From CAIJXO01 sp041308645 (lineage in GTDB: Bacteria > Patescibacteriota > Minisyncoccia > Phycocordibacterales > GWA1-40-21): DNA of 22,529 bases. Position 1 is the first letter of the stretch. Every line of letters begins with the position of its first letter. A model generated the notes under the pieces. The model worked only from the letters and a program-made list of their open reading frames with translations. It searched no databases and was not told the DNA's origin. Shown piece after piece: positions 12,787-19,662 of this stretch. A program made the translations under genes and the position numbers. The stretch is from positions 1-22,529 of the forward strand of contig JBFZBC010000030.1 in NCBI GenBank assembly GCA_041308645.1. The letters are read 5' to 3'.

Positions 12787-15268
12787 CTATTGGCTCTAGG
12801 CTGGCTTTATCACTAGTATTAGAAAGGACATTGAAACTGACAGTTTGTCCACGGTTTAATTCACCTCTTATTATTAAGTCAGCCAGATGCTGTTCTACTG
12901 TGTCTTGGATAAGTCTATTCATTGGTCGAGCACCAAATGTTGGGTTGTAACCTCCAGAGGCAATAAAATCTATTAGTTGATCATCAATATTAATAATCAT
13001 ACCCTTTTCTCCAAGTTTTTTAGCAATTTTTTTTAGCATTAGTTTAGCTATTTCTGATAGATTTTCCTTGGTTAAGGGGCGAAATAAAATTGTTGCATCA
13101 AAACGGTTAATTAATTCTGGTTTTAAAATACCGTTACTAATTATTGTAGAAATTATTTCCTCATTAAAATCTTCAAGCTTCTTCCCACTCCTAACAATAT
13201 CAAATATTTTTTCTGCCCCAGCATTGGAAGTTGCAATAAACAAGATATTTCTTGCCATAACTTTCCGACCAAAAACATCTGAAAAATAACCCTCATCAAT
13301 TATTTGAAGAAATAAGTTCAAAACATCTTTGTTTGTTTTTTCAAATTCATCGAGTAAAAGCACCCCATATGGATTTTCTCGAAGCATATTTGATAATATT
13401 CCTTGGGTATTTGTTTCTTGTGAACCAATTAGGCGAGCTAAAGCTTCAGAATTTTGGTACTCTGACATATCTAGTCTTAGAAGTTTTTTCTCGTCACCAA
13501 AGAATGATTCGGCCAAAGCCTTTGCCGTTTCAGTTTTACCGACACCTGTTGGGCCAAGGAATAAGAAAGAACCAAGAGGTCTTTTTTCATTTCTAATACC
13601 AGCTCGACTTCTTCTGATTGCTCCAGAAATAGCAAAAATTGCTTCTTTTTGGGCAATAACTCTTTTCATCAATAAATTTTCTAAATTTAGAAGTTTTTCT
13701 TTTTCATCAGGAGTAATGCTAGCAATAGGAATGTTGGTTTTTTCTGAAACATATTTTAATACATCATCTCTGTTTATAATTTGAATATTATTTTCAGTGG
13801 CCCATGGGGAAAGCTCAGAAAGTAAATCCTCGGCCTTATCAGAAGAAACACCATCTGGGAAATAATTTTCAGCACTTTTAGCGATTTCTAAAATTGCTGG
13901 ATAGGTATAAAATACTTCGTAGACTTTTTCAGCATTTAATGCTTCTCTAGAAATTATTTCAATAATTTCATCTAGTAAAAGTGGTTTAACCATAACTGTT
14001 TCAAATCTAGACATCATTGCAACATCAGATTCTATGAGAGTGTGAAAATAATTTGTATCTGATAGGGCAATAATTTGTTCTTCATTACTAATAAGATATG
14101 GTGCAAGTATTTCATTAAGATTTAAATCAAACTGCTTAGCTTGTAATATGAGTCTTGGAAAATTATCAATCACTAAAATAATATTTCCTGCCCTTAATAC
14201 TTCGGTGAAGATAACTATTAATTTATTTGTGAAATCATCAGCGTTTTCTACTGCCCCCGTAAATATAGATGTCAGAAATAGAACAGGTTTTTTCCTAGTT
14301 AATTCTAGATTAATTTTCTTATTTCGAATTTTTTTACATAGACTCCAAATAACCTCCATTTTCTCTTGACCAGGTAAGCCAACCAGTATTATATTTGCCC
14401 CTTTAGATCTAGCTAATATTGTTTGTATTTGGTTGAGTTCACGCTCACGACCAGAAAAAGTTATAGCCTCAGAATTTACTTCTTTGTCTAGCAAAAGATT
14501 TTTACTGTATTTATTCAGTAAGTACGTTCGTCCAAATGACCAGTCAGAAGCTACACCAGGAGCTTTAGCTAGTTTGTCTTTTGTCCACCACTGTCTTTCA
14601 TATTCTTTTGCTTCTATATCATAAATAATCCATTTCACGGTTGCTTGTAGATCTTTTTTTCCTAGGCCATGTAGAGCTATGGTATCTCGGAAATCATTGT
14701 GATTGTCGTAAATAAAATTTACAATATCCATGACCTTAACAAGTGGGATATTTTCAGTGTCAAAGAGTGGAGGATTTTTAACCTCACTTTGTTTAAGGAG
14801 AAGATTATTTGCTTCTTCCTTACTAATTCCTAGTCGATCAATAATTCTTCTCCCAATACTTTGTGATTTGAGAAGACCAGTCAATAAATTATCCCTCTCA
14901 ACTCGGATTAATATTCGTCCGGCAGAAAAAGTATAAAGATCTTTGCTATTATATTTATTTTTAGCCACATATTCTAAATAATATATTGAACCAAAATAAG
15001 CCTCAAACATTTGCATTAAAATATACCCACCTAGACAAACCATTACAAGACCAATTAATTTTTTTATAATTAAATCAAAAATATTGCTAGGACTAGTGAC
15101 ATTAATATTACCAAAAAATACTGTCAAAATAATAATGATTGGTATAGAATATATTAAATATTTTGTTACCCTAATTAAAAGTCTCCTTTTTTTGTTTGAA
15201 AAATAATTTTCTAATACTAGGGCAGGATATAGTGGACTTTTTTTTAAAAATAATTCTGTTTTAGTCAT
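12779..15268 (-). CDS. Membrane-anchored Clp/HSP100-like AAA ATPase with degenerate first module
   Basis: This is an 829-residue protein. Two membrane helices (about 36-55 and 67-89) open it. A Clp-type linker region follows, then AAA module 1 with a broken Walker A, GLPGQEKM (297-304, Met for Thr/Ser), and Walker B VIDNF (Asn369 for Glu). Module 2 is intact: GPTGVGKT (572-579), LLLDEFEKT (637-645), SNAG sensor (681-684) and INRFDATILFRPL. The ClpB/ClpC C-terminal domain with FGARPMNRLI closes it. No IGF/LGF ClpP loop is evident between the sensor and the arginine region. It is probably a membrane protein unfoldase running on module 2 alone. It forms an operon with the small membrane protein upstream (1-bp gap). 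Confidence 0.88.
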   Translation of the reverse strand: MTKTELFLKKSPLYPALVLENYFSNKKRRLLIRVTKYLIYSIPIIIILTVFFGNINVTSPSNIFDLIIKKLIGLVMVCLGGYILMQMFEAYFGSIYYLEYVAKNKYNSKDLYTFSAGRILIRVERDNLLTGLLKSQSIGRRIIDRLGISKEEANNLLLKQSEVKNPPLFDTENIPLVKVMDIVNFIYDNHNDFRDTIALHGLGKKDLQATVKWIIYDIEAKEYERQWWTKDKLAKAPGVASDWSFGRTYLLNKYSKNLLLDKEVNSEAITFSGRERELNQIQTILARSKGANIILVGLPGQEKMEVIWSLCKKIRNKKINLELTRKKPVLFLTSIFTGAVENADDFTNKLIVIFTEVLRAGNIILVIDNFPRLILQAKQFDLNLNEILAPYLISNEEQIIALSDTNYFHTLIESDVAMMSRFETVMVKPLLLDEIIEIISREALNAEKVYEVFYTYPAILEIAKSAENYFPDGVSSDKAEDLLSELSPWATENNIQIINRDDVLKYVSEKTNIPIASITPDEKEKLLNLENLLMKRVIAQKEAIFAISGAIRRSRAGIRNEKRPLGSFLFLGPTGVGKTETAKALAESFFGDEKKLLRLDMSEYQNSEALARLIGSQETNTQGILSNMLRENPYGVLLLDEFEKTNKDVLNLFLQIIDEGYFSDVFGRKVMARNILFIATSNAGAEKIFDIVRSGKKLEDFNEEIISTIISNGILKPELINRFDATILFRPLTKENLSEIAKLMLKKIAKKLGEKGMIINIDDQLIDFIASGGYNPTFGARPMNRLIQDTVEQHLADLIIRGELNRGQTVSFNVLSNTSDKASLEPIVI

Positions 15269-15269
15269 T

Positions 15270-15659
15270 TTATTTTAGTATTATAAGAAACCCCTGGATA
15301 ATTAGGATAAAAATAACAATAGGTAAGATTAGCCAAATAATTACAGCTAAGGGGTATAGTAAGGCAAGTAAGACGTAACATATTAAACCTATGATAATCA
15401 ATAACGATCTCATAATTAGCCCAACTATTCTCATAATAAGGTTTGTTGTAAAAGTGTAGAAATATTCCTTTAAATTAATTTTTTTAGGATAATTATCTGT
15501 CATTCTCTTCCAAGGAGAAAAATAATTTTCAAAAAGTAATTTAATAGAAAAGTATTCAAAGATAAGGTATAGAAAATTCACCCATATATTTGATAATGAA
15601 TATATGGCTTTTCCATAATGCCATCTTAAATAACCCAAAACGGTTAGCACAATTTTCAT
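15270..15659 (-). CDS. Small membrane protein, operon partner of the Clp-like ATPase
   Basis: From the ATG at 15659 the product is 129 residues. It has an N-terminal hydrophobic/amphipathic start, a polar middle (FSPWKRMTDNYPKKINLKEY) and two hydrophobic helices near the end (about 75-100 and 105-125). The longer frame from 15722 would overlap the divergent secreted-protein gene and its promoter, so the shorter start is preferred. Its stop lies 1 bp before the ATPase ATG. No family is recognised; a membrane partner or recruiter for the ATPase is inferred from linkage. Confidence 0.7.
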   Translation of the reverse strand: MKIVLTVLGYLRWHYGKAIYSLSNIWVNFLYLIFEYFSIKLLFENYFSPWKRMTDNYPKKINLKEYFYTFTTNLIMRIVGLIMRSLLIIIGLICYVLLALLYPLAVIIWLILPIVIFILIIQGFLIILK

Positions 15660-15689
15660 ATATCTATTATACAATATAATGTGGAAATA

Positions 15690-15698
15690 TGGTATAAT
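15690..15698 (+). promoter_or_regulatory. Extended -10 (TGGTATAAT) of the CAP-domain gene
   Basis: TGG-TATAAT ends 11 nt before the ATG at 15710, giving a leader of about 5 nt. Confidence 0.55.
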
Positions 15699-15709
15699 CA
15701 AATATAATA

Positions 15710-16837
15710 ATGATAAAATCACATAAAAATTTCAACTTGATTCTTTTGGTTTGTGGTATTTTTATTTTTTCACCAATAATAAAAGTTGAAGCATTTACTT
15801 TAGGTTTTAATCCTTTATCTTTTTTAGAGAAAACGGGAAAGCTTATAGTTATTAGAATTACTGATACTATTAATTACTTAATAATGCAAAAGCGTTATGT
15901 TTTTGATAACTATACTGACCCAAATGTATATATTTCTCCTGATGACACCACTAGTCTTGATAAAATTTTTCCTTCAGGAACTAATTCTGTGACACCCTTT
16001 GATATTTCGGACAAACTTATTTCTGTGGGAACATCAACACTTCCAGTTATAAATAATATTTCGACTTTATCAACTAACAAGCCACAAGGGAGTGTCTCCC
16101 CAATTATACCTGGAATAATAACTGAGTCTTCTTCAGATAATAGTAAGGTTGAAATGGAAATTTTTGATATTAATAGCGTTTCTCAGGTATTATTTTATAC
16201 AAACAAAGAGAGGGGGGAATTAGCAATAAAGCCTCTTTCTCAAAGTAGGATTTTGAATATTATTGCTGGTTTAAGGGCTGATGATTTATTTGCTAATCAA
16301 TATTTTGAACACACGTCACCTGATGGTAATTCTGTTTCTAATTTAGCCCTTAAGGAAGGTTATGAGTACTTTTTAATTGGTGAGAATTTGGCATTAGGTA
16401 ATTACGCCAGTGAACAAGAGATTGTTAATGCCTGGATGGGAAGCCCTGGCCATAAGGCTAATATTTTGAATAGTAAATATACTGAACTTGGTGTCGCAAT
16501 AAAGCAGGGTATATTTAATGGTGAAAATACAACTATTGCTGTGCAAGTTTTTGCTCAACCTGGTACATTTTGTCCTAAACCTAATCAAGAGATCAAAGCT
16601 ATAATTGATAGTGCGTCAATTTCAATCAAACAAATGCAAGAAAAAGCTTTAATTATGTATGAGAATTTAAATTCTGTAAGCAGTAGCCTGGGAGTGGATA
16701 TTCCTTATTATAATCAAAAAACCAAAGAATATAATTATTTTGCTAAAAAAATAAATGATGCTGTTTTAGCCTTGAAGGATATGATTGATATTTATAATAT
16801 GGAAGTTATCATGTATAATTCGTGTATTAGAAAATAA
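15710..16837 (+). CDS. Secreted CAP/SCP-domain protein
   Basis: This 375-residue protein has a signal peptide (basic start, hydrophobic 8-24, cleavage near the VEA at 26-28). A Ser/Thr-rich spacer (about 75-145) leads to a CAP domain at about 155-285. The conserved residues include VLFYTNKERG, His201 (YFEHTSPDG), Glu225 (LIGENLALG), His248 (AWMGSPGHKANIL) and LGVAIKQG. The tail (290-375) is helical. CAP domains occur in secreted proteins that bind lipids or the cell wall; the bacterial role is mostly unknown. It is followed 5 bp later by a membrane protein gene on the same strand. Confidence 0.9.
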   Translation: MIKSHKNFNLILLVCGIFIFSPIIKVEAFTLGFNPLSFLEKTGKLIVIRITDTINYLIMQKRYVFDNYTDPNVYISPDDTTSLDKIFPSGTNSVTPFDISDKLISVGTSTLPVINNISTLSTNKPQGSVSPIIPGIITESSSDNSKVEMEIFDINSVSQVLFYTNKERGELAIKPLSQSRILNIIAGLRADDLFANQYFEHTSPDGNSVSNLALKEGYEYFLIGENLALGNYASEQEIVNAWMGSPGHKANILNSKYTELGVAIKQGIFNGENTTIAVQVFAQPGTFCPKPNQEIKAIIDSASISIKQMQEKALIMYENLNSVSSSLGVDIPYYNQKTKEYNYFAKKINDAVLALKDMIDIYNMEVIMYNSCIRK

Positions 16838-16842
16838 ATATT

Positions 16843-17355
16843 ATGATTTTGTCAGTTCATGCTACATTTGGAGCGGCCATTGCATCACTCATCCCTACAC
16901 ATCCCATAGGAGGCTTTGCCTTAGGATTTTTGAGTCATTTTATCTTAGATGCTATACCGCATCGTGATTATGATCTTGCTTCTTTAGAAGTAGATTTGAA
17001 AATAAGAAATGACGTACTCGATGTTATTTGTAAAAAATTTAGATTAATAAAAGATATAGTCTTTGTTTCTCTCGATATTATCGTTGGTCTCTGCTTGTCT
17101 TTTATGTTTTTTTTCAATTCAGATTATCCCTGGATCTTTTTGATTGGAGTGATAGGTGCGCTTTTACCTGATTTATTTACATTCGTTTATTTTTTTCTAA
17201 AACATAAATCCTTAACTCTTTTTTTAAAATTTCATTCAGACTTTATCCATTCAAAGATTTTTAATAATATGGGACAAGTTTTTGGTATATTTTTGCAGTT
17301 TTGCACAATAACAATTTTGATTGCTATAATCTTTGGTCTTAGAAGTTTATATTAG
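16843..17355 (+). CDS. DUF457/YdjM-like membrane protein with His/Asp motif
   Basis: This 170-residue protein has three to four hydrophobic helices. His6 (VHATFGAAIAS) and the segment FLSHFILDAIPHRDYD (His32, Asp36, His40, Asp42 approx.) match the pattern of membrane-bound metal-dependent hydrolase-like DUF457 proteins. A second acidic/His cluster (GALLPDLFTF, KFHSDFIHS) follows at about 105-145. A metal-binding membrane enzyme is possible, but the reaction is unknown. It converges with the LOG gene, with only 2 bp between the stops. Confidence 0.65.
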   Translation: MILSVHATFGAAIASLIPTHPIGGFALGFLSHFILDAIPHRDYDLASLEVDLKIRNDVLDVICKKFRLIKDIVFVSLDIIVGLCLSFMFFFNSDYPWIFLIGVIGALLPDLFTFVYFFLKHKSLTLFLKFHSDFIHSKIFNNMGQVFGIFLQFCTITILIAIIFGLRSLY

Positions 17356-17357
17356 TT

Positions 17358-18059
17358 TTAATCTTGTCTTAGGGGAGCGTTTTTGATAATTTCTATGATT
17401 TCATCTTCAGAATCAACAATTTTGTAAATCTTTTCATCATCGACAGAAATAGTTTTTTCAGCATCAAGAAGTTCTTTATGTATTAGATCAAGTAGTGGTT
17501 GCCAGAAAGATTTTCCTACTAAGATAACAGGGACAAAAGGAATTTTTTTAGTTTGAATTAGTGTAACTATTTCAAAAAACTCATCAAAAGTTCCAAAACC
17601 ACCAGGAAAGTAAATATAAGTTTCAGCTGAAAAGAATAAGATAGTTTTTCGACTGAAAAAATATTCAAAATCTACATAGTCAGTCAAGTAATGATTAGCA
17701 ATCTGCTCCTTAGGTAATCTAATTGTAAAACCAATTGATGTGCCACCGGCATCAAAAGCACCTTTATTAGCTGCTTCCATAATTCCACTACCACCTCCAG
17801 TAACAACAGTATAATTAAGTTCTTCTACTATTCTTTTTCCTAATGATTCAGCTTGCTTATAGTATTTATTGTCAGGCTTAAATCTAGCTGAGCCTAAAAT
17901 ACTGACTGATCTAGGATATTTTTTAATTAAGTCATAGCCACGAATAAATTCGTCATTTGCTGTATACATTTTATTTACTATTAATTGACTTATCTCATTA
18001 ATAGTTATAGGGCCATCAGTTTTTCTTATTTTCTTTTTAAATAAATTTAATATATTCAT
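17358..18059 (-). CDS. LOG-family nucleoside 5'-monophosphate phosphoribohydrolase-like protein
   Basis: This 233-residue protein has the conserved LOG / 'lysine decarboxylase' family fold: SVSILGSARF, VVTGGGSGIMEAANKGA (85-101), SRKTILF (136-142) and PGGFGTFDEFFE (152-163). These motifs form the active site that splits the base from AMP-like nucleotides. The family name in older annotations (lysine decarboxylase) is misleading. It is most similar to the type with an N-terminal extension of about 50 residues. Its start codon lies inside the arm of a predicted long-range RNA helix, suggesting translational control. It is divergent from tgt. Confidence 0.88.
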   Translation of the reverse strand: MNILNLFKKKIRKTDGPITINEISQLIVNKMYTANDEFIRGYDLIKKYPRSVSILGSARFKPDNKYYKQAESLGKRIVEELNYTVVTGGGSGIMEAANKGAFDAGGTSIGFTIRLPKEQIANHYLTDYVDFEYFFSRKTILFFSAETYIYFPGGFGTFDEFFEIVTLIQTKKIPFVPVILVGKSFWQPLLDLIHKELLDAEKTISVDDEKIYKIVDSEDEIIEIIKNAPLRQD

Positions 18060-18189
18060 CCTGTTAGAGATTTAAGTGTTATGTGTTTGCACTTCAATCA
18101 AATTATTATATGAAGCCTATTATAATTAGAGAACTCTAGGTTCTGAACGGAAATAATCTGACTATTTCCTATTTCTAACAGGATTCATA
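18058..18189 (-). ncRNA. Structured 5' leader of the LOG gene, five-helix junction hiding the start codon
   Basis: On the minus strand, an extended -10 TGATATAAT (18204-18196) predicts a start near 18189. The following RNA is closed by a perfect 11-bp helix ATCCTGTTAGA/TCTAACAGGAT (18184-18174 with 18068-18058). The 3' arm ends in the AUG of the LOG gene and holds its AACAGG. Inside are four hairpins: GGAAAT/ATTTCC (18169-18149), AGAAC/GTTCT (18144-18130), ATTATA/TATAAT (18126-18105) and AAGTG/CACTT (18094-18074). The layout suggests a riboswitch or temperature/protein sensor that controls translation by covering the start. Short AU hairpins alone would be weak evidence. The closing helix and promoter placement give it weight. 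Confidence 0.55.
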
Positions 18190-18195
18190 AAGTGG

Positions 18196-18204
18196 ATTAT
18201 ATCA
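18196..18204 (-). promoter_or_regulatory. Extended -10 of the LOG leader RNA
   Basis: TGA-TATAAT on the minus strand, placing transcription start near 18189, a few bases before the closing helix of the leader. Confidence 0.55.
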
Positions 18205-18217
18205 TAAAATAATGTAA

Positions 18218-18223
18218 TATAGT
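18218..18223 (+). promoter_or_regulatory. -10 box (TATAGT) of tgt
   Basis: TATAGT ends 6 nt before the ATG at 18230, predicting a leaderless tgt mRNA. It is divergent from the LOG promoter 17 bp away. Confidence 0.5.
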
Positions 18224-18229
18224 AAAATA

Positions 18230-19531
18230 ATGTCTTTAAATTATAAAATACAGAAAAAGTTGATTGGAAAACTTGGACGAGTAGGTATTTTGGAAACAGC
18301 CCATGGTGTTATAGAAACACCAGCTTTTGTGATTGTTGGAACAAAAGCTACTGTAAAATCTCTTAATCCTGAACAAATAAAGGAGGCTGGGGCTCAAGTT
18401 GTTTTGGCTAATACTTATCACTTATATCTTCAACCTGGAGATGAGGCAGTAAAAAAAATGGGAGGTTTAGGAAAAATGATGAATTGGAAGGGTCCAACGA
18501 TGACAGATTCCGGTGGTTTTCAGGTGTTTTCTTTGGGAGCGGCATATAAAAAGGGGATATCAAAAATTTTACATCCAGTGGATCCTTCACTTATGATTCC
18601 TGAGCGGTTTGATGACTCAGATGCACCAAGGTTGGCTAAGATTGGTCAAGATGGTGTTTCTTTTACTTCTCATTTAGATGGCTCGATACATTATATTACT
18701 CCAGAGAAATCAATACAGATTCAGCATAATTTAGGTGCAGATATAATTTTTGCTTTTGATGAATGTACTTCACCAACAGAGGATTTAAAATATCAGACTG
18801 AGGCATTGGATCGCACTCACGCTTGGGCCCGCCGGTCACTTGAGGAGCATAATAAACTAGAGGGTCAGAAAAAACATTCGCAGGTTTCTCTTCACTTAAC
18901 GCGGACTAATCGTTCCGAGAATCCTCCGAAGGTTTTTTCTGATTCTCCACAATTCTTGTTTGGAATTGTGCAGGGAGGGAGGGAAGAATCATTGCGAAAA
19001 AAATCAGCGAAGTTTATTTCCGGGGTTGAGGTAGATGGTAAAGGATTTGATGGTTTTGGTATTGGCGGATCTTTTGCTAAGGAAGACATGTCCACCGCTG
19101 TGAAGTGGGTAAATGAAATTTTACCAGAAGATAAACCAAGACACTTGCTCGGAATTGGTGAACCAGAGGATTTATTTATGGGGATTGAAAATGGTGTGGA
19201 TTTATTTGATTGTGTTTTACCAACAAGGTTAGGACGAAATGGCACTTTGTATACAAAGACTGGGAAAATTCATATTGAAAACGTAGAATTTCGCTTGGAT
19301 ACAAATCCTGTTGAGTTTGATTGTCAATGTTACACTTGTAAAAACTATTCACGGGCCTATATATCTCATCTGTTTAGGGGTAAAGAAATGCTTGCTGGCA
19401 CACTAGCCTCAATTCATAATGTTTATTTTTTAGTGAATTTAGTAAAACAAATTCGCCAGTCTATTTTAGATGATAAGTTTGAGGAATATAAAAAAGAATT
19501 TTTAGGGAAATATAAAACATATGAGAAATAA
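18230..19531 (+). CDS. tgt: tRNA-guanine transglycosylase
   Basis: This 433-residue protein exchanges guanine for preQ1 at position 34 of GUN-anticodon tRNAs in queuosine synthesis. Motifs are complete: TDSGGFQVF with Asp93, IVQGGREESLR (246-256), GIGGSFAKE, and VDLFDCVLPTRLGRNG with nucleophile Asp327. The zinc site is Cys365, Cys367, Cys370 and His396, with the same 26-residue Cys-His spacing as in Zymomonas Tgt. It is about 50-60 residues longer than typical, with extra sequence near 205-242 (a polar, Ser/Lys-rich insertion) and around 104-140. Both insertions lie away from the catalytic motifs. No queuosine synthesis genes are in the window, so the base is probably salvaged or made elsewhere. 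Confidence 0.95.
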   Translation: MSLNYKIQKKLIGKLGRVGILETAHGVIETPAFVIVGTKATVKSLNPEQIKEAGAQVVLANTYHLYLQPGDEAVKKMGGLGKMMNWKGPTMTDSGGFQVFSLGAAYKKGISKILHPVDPSLMIPERFDDSDAPRLAKIGQDGVSFTSHLDGSIHYITPEKSIQIQHNLGADIIFAFDECTSPTEDLKYQTEALDRTHAWARRSLEEHNKLEGQKKHSQVSLHLTRTNRSENPPKVFSDSPQFLFGIVQGGREESLRKKSAKFISGVEVDGKGFDGFGIGGSFAKEDMSTAVKWVNEILPEDKPRHLLGIGEPEDLFMGIENGVDLFDCVLPTRLGRNGTLYTKTGKIHIENVEFRLDTNPVEFDCQCYTCKNYSRAYISHLFRGKEMLAGTLASIHNVYFLVNLVKQIRQSILDDKFEEYKKEFLGKYKTYEK

Positions 19532-19623
19532 ACCCCTTCCTAACTCTCCCCTTGTCAGTGGCGGGAAAAAGGCAAAAGTTTCTGATTTCCCTTTAACAAG
19601 GGGAATTAAGGGGGTTTTCTTTT
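19530..19623 (+). terminator. Long imperfect inverted repeat ending in a T-rich tail
   Basis: CCCCTT (19533-19538) pairs with AAGGGG (19608-19613). CCCCTTGT (19548-19555) pairs with ACAAGGGG (19596-19603). A tail TTTTCTTTT follows at 19615-19623. Its position right after the tgt stop fits a terminator. The length (about 90 bp) and C-rich arms also resemble small dispersed repeats. Confidence 0.6.
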
Positions 19624-19662
19624 AATTTGCTTTTCCTTATAAAAAAGCTAATATAAAATCCA

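Noticed and set aside
13329..13784. 151-residue plus-strand frame inside the Clp-like gene
   Set aside because: Antisense of conserved AAA motifs; no independent promoter or family match.
18130..18144. AGAAC-TCTAG-GTTCT as a second LexA box
   Set aside because: Spacing (GAAC-N5-GTTC) differs from the lexA operator (GAAC-N4-GTTC), and it fits better as one hairpin of the LOG leader.
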